64,000 nt of DNA from Arctopsyche grandis. Lineage: Eukaryota > Arthropoda > Insecta > Trichoptera > Hydropsychidae. The DNA lies in the NCBI RefSeq assembly GCF_051622035.1, contig NC_135355.1, forward strand, positions 4,898,001-4,962,000, in the 5' to 3' direction. The translations under genes were made by a program, and so were the position numbers. The notes below the pieces were generated by a model. It ran no database searches. It was not told the origin of the DNA and was given only the letters and a program-made list of their open reading frames with translations. Positions 48,001-58,408 of this stretch are shown piece by piece; position 1 is the stretch's first letter; each line of letters starts with the position of its first letter.

Positions 48001-48824
48001 ATGATAATAAAAAAAAGTTAACAAAGTTTGTCCTTTTTTTCTTAACGTATAAATTGACGGAGTTATTTAATCTCTAGTAGATAGGTACCTTACGAGAGAC
48101 ATGTCTGCAATTAAATCTTTAGATTATTTTAACTCAAAAAATAAATTCGATATTCAAACGAAAAGTTTGTCAAGCGATCCGCTAAATTCGACAGTTATCG
48201 CACATTACGTGCCTCAGGTTTGTATTAGGCAGATATATGTATGTAGAAGTATTATACGAAATGTCACAGTTGACATATGTATGTATGTGTATGTACGTAT
48301 GTACACGGGTAACGTCATTTAGATATATTAGATTTTGGAATATAACATTTGTATTCCATGTGGCGAGTTGGCGATCGACCGTACTTGCGGTATGTGCATC
48401 AGCGATCGCCAAACCTTGAACTTTGATTATTTGACGGAATAAAGGAAACGCAAATGCTTGGACGATGCGCGGGGATGCGAGAGTGTGAGCTGATTTTCCA
48501 ACAAGTTTTTTTTCTCTCTCCATCTTCATCCAAATCAAACAGAGTCACCACCGACCAAGGTCAGCGCGAGCAGGATACTCCGAGTCGATCGTGATTGTCC
48601 TATTAATATCCTGATTTTATGGCTTGCCTCTTACAGGATCTTATCGGTGGCATTTTTGTGTCTACCTTTTAAATTTTTCGATTTCCTTGAACGGTCGACA
48701 AATATTTGTTTATTTTATTTATTTTTTACATACATTCAAACCAGGAAGGCCTTACAGGTAAGCCCCAATGCGCCTTCCTGGCCAATTACAAACAATGTAG
48801 CATTTTTACATACCTCCTTTACGT
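48001..48824. other. Non-coding region with one GC-richer block
   Basis: The segment 48018-48150 is also present at 56478-56585. The block 48350-48610 is less AT-rich with many CpGs and frames open on both strands (48182-48538 minus), but I recognise no protein. The segment 48735-48810 is a SINE tail fragment (GGAAGGCGCATTGGGGCTT on the minus strand). Confidence 0.4.
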
Positions 48825-50615
48825 TTCACATGGCTTTCGTGTCAGTGGTCATTTTTATCTCTTATCCGATCGTTTTCATACTTTGCCATATTGCTCATTT
48901 TGGTCATCAATATACGTTAATGTATCGTCTGCCATTACGTTGGAGATAAAATATCGTATACAATGCGTAACAAATATCCAGAATCTCGGATACGGTGACG
49001 TTTATGACGGTACGTTAGGCTACCATAATCTATCTTTAACCTTTTCGCCTTGATTTGCTATTTCAGATTTTAATTGTTTAAACGCATATAATTCACTCTA
49101 TATTTTATAAAATTTGTTCTATAGGTTCTCGTTATCTCTAATATTTAAATATTTATAGTTTTAACTCTCATGTGTATATATAAATTTCAAACTTGGCGTC
49201 TAGCTTCATGTAATGTAATACACGATATATATTGATTTTTGGCCAAATATGTAAAATCTGACATTTCACTGTATATCTCCTCAGTCGGTTTTATCTGCGA
49301 GATAAGTATTCAATAAGAAGTTATGTTGTATGTAATTGTTAATATGATTTACAATAAGCTTACATACATTTAGTTTTTTACAATAAGCTTACATACATAC
49401 ATACATCACATATAATTATTTTTAGTTATCAGCTGATTTAATTTATCTGATGATTGAAAAGTTCATTTCTGTAAATACATAAACTCATTTATGGACAATC
49501 ACTCATTGATAATCTATTCTTAAAGCAAATCATTAAAGCAATCTTAGCATTAATAACCTATTCTTAACTGCATAAATGAGTATACATATGTATCTCCGGC
49601 TGCAACTCATTACCTCAAATTTAAATTTTTAATCCTTCAAAACAAACTTTCTAACCAATACAAGCTACATACATATGTACACAGATCAAAGAGTGATAGT
49701 TTTATTTTTAGTTATCAGCTGATTTAATTTTTATTACACAAGTCAATGAATTACGAGACACTGAAAACTCATAATTAAGAAGACATCTATGAATTGTACA
49801 TACATTTTATTGTACATTCATCATACTCAAATAGTGGTGACATAGTAGGTAGGAAGGTTTCTAGCCAATTTAATCGGGAACCGTTTCAACAATGAAATCA
49901 GAATAACTAAAAATAAAACTATCACTGTTTGATCTGTGTACATGTATTAAGCTTGTATTGGTTAGAAAGTTTGTTTTGGAGAAATAAACAAGGAAATTTG
50001 AGGTTATGGGTAGCTGTTGAACTAATTGTATGTGATGTATAAGCTTATTGTAAAAAACTAAATGTATGTAAGCTTATTTTAAATCATATTAACAATTAGA
50101 TACAACATAACTTCTTATTGAATACTTATCTCGCAGATATTAATCAGTGAAGATATATAACTCAGTGAAGAGATATACTTTTAGCAGTGAAATGTCAGAT
50201 CTGACACATTTGGCCAAAAATCAATATACATATATCTTGTAATACATCACACGAAACTAGACGCCAAATTTGAAATTTATATATACATATGAGAGTTAGA
50301 ACTATAAATATTTATATATTAGAGATAACAAGAACCTATAGAGCAAATTTTATGAAATATAGAGTGAATTATAGGCGTTTAAACAATTAAAATCTGATAT
50401 GGCCATATCAAGGCGAACAGGTTGAATATAGATTATAGTAGCTTGCTAGACGTCACCGTACCCAAAATTGTGGATATTTGATACGCATTGTATACGATAT
50501 TTTATCTCCAACGTAATGGCAGACGATACATTAACGTATATTGATGACCAAAATGAGCAATATGGCAAAGTATGAAAACGATCGGATAAGAGATAAGAGA
50601 TATAAAAAATTACTT
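48825..50615. repeat. Large inverted repeat with arms of about 700-900 bp
   Basis: The left arm (48825-49740) and the complement of the right arm (49905-50615) share, in order, ATCCGATCGTTTTCATACTT, AATATGCGTA-like words, TTTTAATTGTTTAAACGC, TTTGGCGTCTAG, TTTTTGGCCAAAT, CTGCGAGATAAGTATTCAAT and AACAAACTTTCTAACCAATA. A minus-strand SINE fragment (49745-49905) occupies the spacer. The outer part is the same repeat as 17300-17715. Confidence 0.8.
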
Positions 50616-50654
50616 CTTAAACGAAGACCATGTGAACTGTATAATAGGTATATA

Positions 50655-50775
50655 AAAATTGGCAAACTCTGATAGGAAACGATCGACTTGAAGTCACAAA
50701 TACCTGACCAAAGTCGAGGTGAACTCACGGGATTGAACCCGGCAAAATCCCAACCACCGACCCATGCTGCTGACA
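50655..50775 (-). mobile_element. SINE head fragment
   Basis: The complement has A-box TGGGTCGGTGG and B-box GGGTTCAATCCCG, followed by the GTTTCCTATCAGAGTTTGCC body. The rest of the body is missing. Confidence 0.75.
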
Positions 50776-50786
50776 AAACTAATGCA

Positions 50787-51290
50787 TCTATATATGTATA
50801 TAAAAACAATGTTTGTCTGTCTGTCTGTCTCAAATAGGCTCCCAAACTAAAGAACTGATTACGATGGAACTTTCAGGATTTGTTGTATGCATGTCCGGAA
50901 AGATTACTGTGAAACAAAAGGGAAAAAACCTCTTAATAATAATATTCGTAGTTATGATTTTACTGACGCGAAAGTATGAAGCACCAGTGTGTAGTTAAGG
51001 AAATGTTTACGTTAGTAACCAACTTGCGCGCACGCATTGCCAACGTACTAATAAATTTCGTACCACTCATACCAACCTGACATTACGTACCACTCATAAC
51101 AATCCTACATATGTATATAAATCAATGTTTGCCTGTCTGTCACGTATGCCTTCCTATACTTGACTATAATTTAATTTGATTATTAAGTATTAATTTGAAA
51201 CTGAAACATTCACTTATCGAAACGCATCGAGAAATGGAAACGGGAAAGGGAATTGCATGCGTTATTGTACGATGGAACTTAACTAATGCA
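50787..51290 (+). mobile_element. Helitron-like element, rearranged copy
   Basis: It starts ATCTATATATGTATATAA, runs through (GTCT)4, and shares the first about 130 bp with the copy at 51291. It then diverges, and GGAATTGCATGCGTTATTG recurs at about 51249. Confidence 0.6.
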
Positions 51291-51674
51291 TCTATATATG
51301 TATATAAAAACAATTTTTGTCTGTCTGTCTGTCTCAAATAGGCTCCCAAACTAAAGAACTGATTACGATGGAACTTTCAGGATTTATTGTCTGCATGTCC
51401 GGGAAGCTTACTGTGAAAAAAATCGGCCAAAAAAAGGGACGGAAACGGGAAAAACGGGAATGAGTGGCATTGCAACGCAATAAGTTCAAATGTTTTTAGT
51501 GTAAAACAAACAAATATTTGAATAATTTTAGATGTATTCACTGCCTGCGTTTTTCCGACAAATGGGAACGGGAACGAGAACGGGAACGAGAATGGGAACG
51601 GGAACGGGAACGAGACCGGGGACGGGAATTGCATGCGTTTTTGTGGCATTGCAACGCATGCCGGGTTCAGCTAG
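51291..51674 (+). mobile_element. Helitron-like non-autonomous element, 384 bp
   Basis: It begins with TC after an A (51290) and ends CTAG before a T (51675). These are the termini expected of a Helitron inserted between A and T, with no target duplication. Inside are (GTCT)n, a GGGAACG-type minisatellite and, near the end, GCATTGCAACGCATGC as a short hairpin. Confidence 0.65.
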
Positions 51675-51880
51675 TAGTTTAATAAAATCTTAAAATATAA
51701 GCGTTGGTGTTTATTCCGACAAAAAATAGACTGATTTTAACAATAACTATGTAAATTGCCATACGAAATTGGTTTAAATAAAGATTTGTTCCATAATTTT
51801 TATGTATCAATGATGTCAAATAATTTTATATTATAATGTCTAACAATAGTAAATTAACTGACATGATATCAAAATAATAC

Positions 51881-52325
51881 TGTTGCGTAGGGGTGGGTGG
51901 AGGATCCAAGTAAAAGGTCAACAGTCGTTTCACAGCATTTATTGATGATTAAGGAGATACACGCACTGGCAGTGCTCAGTCCAGAACGACCTGATATCGC
52001 CTACGTACCGCCTTATAAAGTGTAGATCTCTCAGGACGTCTAATCTGTTTACCTGTTGTATAGTCACGTATTCGGATATGTATTTCCACGACATTGGGTC
52101 TCCCCTTACCGATTCTGAGAAAGGCCTAATAACGGTCATTGTTTAGCCTAAATGCACTTAGAGTCCAGATATAATCTTGGAAGTAAGTACAAGCACTTAG
52201 TTAATCCGTTAACAGACATCCATTGGTCCTAAGTGCAAGCACTTGGTTAATCCGTTAACAGATAACCCTTGAACGGTCACATAGTCTCTGGGATTCTTTT
52301 CGCTTAATCCGCGGCGTACGTAACA
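51881..52325 (-). mobile_element. Solo LTR of an LTR retrotransposon
   Basis: On the minus strand it begins TGTTACGTACGCCGCGG and ends CTACGCAACA, with flanking ATAC (51877-51880 and 52326-52329; ATACT if the boundary T is counted). The minus strand has TTATAAGG (TATA-like) and then AATAAA about 60-70 bp further on, as in U3-R. Two 46-bp direct copies of CAAGCACTT(A/G)GTTAATCCG lie at about 52180-52265. No internal region or second LTR is present, so it is a recombination remnant. Confidence 0.75.
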
Positions 52326-52329
52326 ATAC

Positions 52330-54526
52330 TATTAAAAAGTGTAAACATCACCTTGAAAGTATTTATGTATAATTAAAATACGATATTAAGTCTTTAAATA
52401 TTATATTTAAGTTTTCTTTAAGCGTACATTTTTTTCTTTTAATTTATTTTGTTAAAAAAAATAGTTTGACGCTCTTCGTTCAATGGTCAATGTTAAGGAG
52501 TAACTTCAAGGTTATTTTCATAGGTACATTTTTTTCCAATATTGAATTTTCTACACAAACAGTATGCAAACACAATACGTAAGTGGGTTCACTAGTTGTA
52601 TAATATTATAACACTTTAATTTAATAATGCTTCTTTGACCGTCCATATAAGGCGCATTGCGAATGAACACTTATGTATATGAATGAATTATTCACTTGAT
52701 TGAAACGAATCACTTTAAAAATCCTTTGCATGCAATTGCCAAGCTCACAAGACACTTTTGAATTCTCAGAATCGTAATTTCGAAAATGAAATCTACCAAA
52801 TAAAATCACCAAAAGTTATATCTGCGGAGTTGACGCATTGCAGAATTTTTCAGTTTTTGCTCGTCTTCGCATTGCACAATCCCCGTTTAAAAATATATAG
52901 GATAATGCATCAGAAAGAGAAATTGTTCTTGACATACTGCGGTTTTATCGACCTCCATTATCTCATTCAGTTTCAAACACTCCCTTCTGGGTCCGTTCCG
53001 AGAAGACTGATTACTTAATATAGCGAAACGTACATACGTGTGACTCGTTCCATGAATAAATGCTCGCAAGCGAAATGAAATATGCATATACATAAATGTA
53101 ACCGAATTTTCCTTTTAATAAATAATTTTTACATTGCAAAACAAACAGAAAAGAGTCGTCATTGAATTTACATATAGATAAGTGAGTGTTACAGTGAATT
53201 TTACAAGTGACTCCTTTTTTTTTATATTCATAACAAACAAGACGGTAAACATGACCGAGAGTAAACGTGTACAAATATTGATTTTTATGTAAAAATACAT
53301 TACCACTATTACGACAACCTTCACATTTCATCTATATTTATTTATTTCCATCAATTTTAATTTTCAAAGTTGCCTTGTACCGAATTTTACCTAAACATGC
53401 ATTACATATATTATATGTACTAAGCGCATACTAAATACCTTAAACGAAACGTATGTTTGAGTTCGTACTTAGAATTATAACATTCAATATGAATTATACT
53501 GAATAAATTACAATGTGTAAGTTTGGATTTTGTGTAAGCAAGCCTAATGGCGTTAAAAATTGAAAATATACACGTCGTTGCGTAATCTTGTCGTTTATGT
53601 CATTCTTTTTACTGAAATAGCGCAGAATAGGAAAGTCATAATATTTACTAATCAATTGTCTTTATGTTGTAGTGATTTTGTATGGAAAATCAATTACAAC
53701 GTACGCTAAATAAGAACACGACTCGTCTTCGAGACGACTTACCCGACATGTGAGTAAATCAGTATAGATTATTTATAAATCAATATTTAATTCTCGCAAT
53801 GAATCGTTATACAACAAGAACAAAGAGCACTTTGGTGGAAATTTTACATTTTTTTTCATTCGCCAAAAACTTACACACATAGGCAAACAATGTCACAGCG
53901 AGCGGACAAATACTCAACATTGTGAAACTGTGATAAACATTGAATAAATAGCACGGATAGTAATTTTTTCAATTCGATGTTCAATTTAAGACAAATTGAT
54001 GAAATATGTATTATTATATGTATTATTTACGCAAACTTTACTAGCGTCCTGTACTGACGCAATTATTATAATATTAAACTTTATGTATGTATGTATGTAT
54101 GCAGAAGGAAAAACAGAAGATTTTCTCTCTCAAGCACTTACTAGGAAATCGTGGGTGTAAAATATTTAAGTACAACAATTGAATAACTCCTAAAACAAAT
54201 GTATAAACGTAAAGAGTATGTGCCAATAAATCAAACTTGTTATTTAAATTAATTCTAACACGAAACATAATATATTATTAATATTGTTGCGTGATTGAAA
54301 AATAAATAAAATTAAAATAAATTTTAATATGGTTTATAGACTAGTAAGCCTGTTCGAAGAGAATTTCAATTTTTTGACGAGCTATGTATTTTAAAACAAT
54401 ATTTAAATTATGTATGTACATATATCGTTAGACTTGCTTGTAAACCTCGAAAATCTAAAATTACGTTTTCTACATATAAGAATTACATCTTAATCCACCA
54501 TCCAAATTTCAAAAACAATAGAAGTT
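52330..54526. other. Intergenic region, no gene recognised
   Basis: The block 52620-53330 has somewhat higher complexity and several overlapping frames on both strands, none with a known domain. The rest is AT-rich. Confidence 0.4.
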
Positions 54527-54850
54527 AACCAGCAACATAGATCAGTGATTAGCATGTAATGGTTTCGATTGTGTGATCACGGGTTCTATCCCTTGATTTG
54601 TAACTCCAAGCTATCTCCAATTTGTCTGATTTCATTGGAAACGGTACCAACAAATTGGCAGTCTTGTCCTATTTCTCGCCAAATTTGAGTTTACTTTTTA
54701 TTTCTTATAATTTGCTGATATTTAAAAATGTGGCAAAAGTTTGTCCATATATGTATGTCTCTACGAAGATTTTAATGTTTATGATCGATGTTTGTAATTG
54801 GCCTTCAATAATACTTATGTAGTGTTGACCACAGATGTCGTGTAAATAAA
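54527..54850 (+). mobile_element. SINE copy, diverged
   Basis: The head contains AGATCAGTGATTAGC and B-box GGGTTCTATCCC. The body has TCTGATTTCATTGGAAACGG, and the tail GTTTGTAATTGGCCTTC and ACAGATGTCGTG match the other SINE copies. Confidence 0.65.
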
Positions 54851-55179
54851 AAATGGGTATATACCTGTATAAAAAAATAAATTAAAAAAAAAATATTAAA
54901 ATAGCAAATAAACATATACTTATTTTTAAAACAATAAAATGGATATATGTACATACATACATGCATAATAAAACATCGTCACTTTTATTAAAACATACTA
55001 CATTTATTAAAGACCATTAATCAATGATATAAACAAAATGTTTAAACATATACAAATGTAGAATCTCATTAATATTATAGAATAGCTAAAATCTTCTGAT
55101 AATTCTGGTAATGCATTCTTTTTATTTAAAACTATTTCATTTCATTTTTAAAAGCTTTTCATTATTCATTAAGTATCTG

Positions 55180-55670
55180 TATGACTATTTTGTTTTTTTT
55201 TTATTTTATTTTTATTTTAAGTTTATGTTTGGATCATTGTGGTATATGCCACAATGGTCAAAAAATACAGAGAGATGAGAAAAATAAAAATATATATATG
55301 TACATATGTACATATATACACAGACAAAAAATACATTTAAATATTATCATAAAAAAACAATAGCATTACAATAATAATAAATAAAGTAAAAATATCAAAT
55401 AATAAAATACAAAGTAGGAATGTCTTGCACCTATAGCCAGCACCAATATATAAGAACCAGCCACAAATACAAAGCATCTCTGCCCAAATGGAATAGAGAA
55501 GATCAATATTCCACTCATACATCACATTAAATTATGAAAATAATGATGAGCGCAGGCTACCAGACAAAAACAAGGTTAAAATTACCTCCGATAACCTGCG
55601 CTCACTGAGGTGGAAAATATCGCATTCATGCTCAGCAGCAACGATTTCATTGAGAAGTCGAATATATGTA
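55180..55670 (-). mobile_element. LINE-B 3' part, 5'-truncated
   Basis: The minus strand shares ATTTTCCACCTCAGTGAGCG, CTGCGCTCATCATTA, GATGTATGAGTGGAAT and CCACAATG with 20500-20930, and ends in a T/A-rich tail. No intact frame. Confidence 0.75.
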
Positions 55671-55959
55671 TCTTGTATATATTTATATTCACAATACGTC
55701 TTATAATATAATTAATAGTCCATGACTATATATTTTTGACATATTGCACACTTTATTTTAATAAAAACAAATAGATTTTGAGCTATGACTTAAATACTAA
55801 TATTAAAATAGCATTAAAAATACTAACATGAAAAAAATGTATAGAATACTTATAGATAATGATAACTAGATCAATAGCTATTAGAATAGACTTGAGACGT
55901 ATTGTGAATATAATTTATGAACAATAAAAAGCTTTTAAACCTCAAAATCGATAAGGTTT

Positions 55960-56462
55960 TTTTAATTTTTAAATGCTTTTCATTATTACTAAATTGTGTT
56001 CACAGTATCTACATCTTATATCTATTTTAAAAGCTACTGATCTACTGATCATTTTCTATTTTACAATTTTAATTTTGTTAGTAATCATAATATTATATTA
56101 TTCTAATGTTAATGTATGTACAGCATAATAGGAAAAAGAGCACAAAAACCTATTTACAATTCTTATAAATGCTCATAATACATCTAATACATAATATTAA
56201 TTAAAGACTTTCTAAAGTCGACGATCTAAAGCAAATTGTGTTTAGGTAATCTGTGTGTTATACCTGAAGGGTATAGACATTTTGTTGTAATCACCGAGAC
56301 TCTTCACAAGTGTGTTAGTATGGTTGTTAGTGATTCTGTCATAGAATCTACTGGTTAGTTTGTTAGTAATGTCTGTAACAAACGGAATATTATTTATGGC
56401 ATGCAGTTTTTTCAAGTTAGTATATATGGGTGTATTATAAGTTATTTTTAGGGATGTGTTAT
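55960..56462 (-). pseudogene. LINE-A 3' part with reverse transcriptase remnant
   Basis: The minus frame from 56535 includes SLKITYNTPIYTNLKKLHA and ITNKLTSRFYDRI, nearly the same as 47575-47795. It then passes into the shared 3' tail. Confidence 0.8.
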
Positions 56463-56814
56463 ATGATAATAAAAAAAAAAAGTTTGTCTCTTTTTTGTGA
56501 ACGTATGAATTGACGGAGTTATTTATCAAATGCAATCAAATCTCTAGATTAATTTAACTCAAAAAATAAATTTGACAGTCCAATTTTTTTTTTATCAATA
56601 ACTCTATGACACATTTTCAGTGGTTCTATTAGCAATTTCAGCTCATTATAAGCCCAAGTTAAACAGTTTTTCTTGCGGAACTTTTCGACTATGCCAAAAT
56701 AAATGTAGTCGTCTTCGTCAAGTGTATGTACAGAACACGCATCGTTGAGGTTGAATCACTTAGCGACAAATGGCCAGCGGGTAGGGGGCTCTCAGTGCAA
56801 ACAAAATCGTCCCA

Positions 56815-56821
56815 TATAAAT
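56815..56821 (+). promoter_or_regulatory. TATA box of gene 8
   Basis: TATAAAT lies 35 bp before an initiator-like TCACCA (A at 56850). It overlaps the in-frame upstream ATG at 56820, so that ATG cannot be in the mRNA. Confidence 0.65.
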
Positions 56822-56909
56822 GTGCCCGAATCCTTCTCGAGCTCGTGTCACCATCCAAGTGCAACGCGAGCCACACATTTCTCAACGCACTTCGTTCAAA
56901 TCATTCGTC

Positions 56910-58408
56910 ATGAAACTATCGGGGTGTTTGGTATTGTGTGGATTGGCCCTAGTCGTGGCTGCACCTCTAGAGCCTGCTGTTGCATCGGCAGACGCAACCC
57001 CTGTACCCATCGTGGCCCAGCTTGAGGAGTTCGACGAGAAGGGTGGATACAAATACAGGTATGTGTCGTGTCGGTTGTTCATATATCGCCGTTGATTGTG
57101 TGATTTGGCTTTAACTCGAATTGGTGATGATCTTTGCAGTTTCGAGTCTGGAAATGGTATCAAAGTCGAAGGGTCCAGCTTCGTCAAGACGATTCCGTTC
57201 AGGAGGACGAAGGAGAATGCCGATTTGAAGGACGCTCCTACGAACGAAGAGATTCAAGTGTTGGAAGGGTCATATTCTTACATCGCTCCCGACGGTAGCA
57301 TGATCAGTTTGAAGTGAGTGTTTGTTTGCTATTTTAATTATTTCAATATGTTACATACCTAATTTTATCATTGAGTTTGAGATTTGAGTCATTCCATGGA
57401 CAAAGTCGATGGTATAATTTTATATATTGAATTTCTTTGTAGTTTTTGCTTCAATTTTTTTTCTTACTTGGAACATATCATTCTCTCAATCAAAGTCGAC
57501 GATTTAATTTCATATATTATAATCATAAACGCAATTCTGAATTGCAAAAAAGAAACAACCTTAAAAACCATAAACAAAAGTTATCGTCACAAACGTTTTT
57601 AGTTTATAATTTAAAAATATATACATGTGCTTAAACATTAATTCCATACACATGTATGCTTTAGCTTAGAATCCATTGTTTTTTCCTTTGCTTTATGAAC
57701 GCATTATAGCTTAAATGTTCGTTTATTACCGTAATTCATTCAAAATTTCACACATTTCTTGCATAACTTTGACGGTATATTTCAAGCTTACTGTAAATCA
57801 ATAGTCTAATTAAATAGTTATAATATAAAGCATATTTCTTATTCTATTAAATTATGTAAGCATTATTACTGTACGAGAGATAGTCTCAGATTTATATCGA
57901 ATTTAAAAGCGATATGTTTTGCGAAAATACATATGTAAATATATATTGCGTATATGTAGGTACATAAAATTTTCAATAATATAAATAAACAGAGTAAATG
58001 TCTTATATAATAAATATGTTAAAAGACAAAATGAGAGCTTTTAAAAGCTCAGATTGGCAATCCTTAGTGAATTTTATAATAATGTAGGCTAAAATCATCA
58101 CTTCTATGGGAGCTTTAAAAATTGTAACACTCAATTCAACCAATTGTAAAAATTATGAATATTTCAGATACATTGCTGATGAAAATGGCTTCCAACCCAT
58201 TGGCGATCATCTCCCAACCCCACCTCCAGTCCCAGAAGCGATCCAAAGAAGCCTAGCAGCAGTATCTGAAGTCGAAACAATCCAACCAGTAGCCCAGGCT
58301 TCAGACGCACTATCGGTCAGGATTCAACCAGATCTCAAGACCATTGAAGAGGCTGTCGAACCAAAAGAAGAAAAAATCGAATTGCCAGTAGAAGAGGCTA
58401 CCAAATAA
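56910..58408 (+). CDS. RR-1 cuticular protein with acidic tail (187 aa)
   Basis: Exons are 56910-57058, 57140-57313 and 58168-58408. The signal peptide [18 protein letters not shown] is not split. The RR-1 domain reads [17 protein letters not shown], then an insertion of about 25 residues ([19 protein letters not shown]), [17 protein letters not shown] and [15 protein letters not shown], followed by [14 protein letters not shown]. The last 55 residues are Glu/Val/Pro-rich. FES replaces YET. The last intron sits inside the domain before YIADENG (phase 2), a position used by no other gene here. AATAAA at 58426-58431. Coding sequence is clearly richer in G and C than the surrounding DNA. Secreted chitin-binding role by family. 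Confidence 0.92.

Noticed and set aside
48182-48538. 118-aa minus-strand frame
   Set aside because: No family resemblance; half of it is TACATACA-type low-complexity sequence and a + frame overlaps it.
51377-51649. Minus-strand frame with a Pro-Phe repeat
   Set aside because: It is the complement of the GGGAACG minisatellite inside the Helitron-like element.
46663-54610. tRNA genes suggested by A- and B-box motifs
   Set aside because: The motifs sit in repeated SINE heads; the flanking sequence does not fold as a complete tRNA acceptor stem and the copies share a non-tRNA body.
56820-56909. Upstream in-frame ATG for gene 8
   Set aside because: It overlaps the TATA box and would add a non-secretory N-terminus before a perfect signal peptide; ATG at 56910 is preferred.
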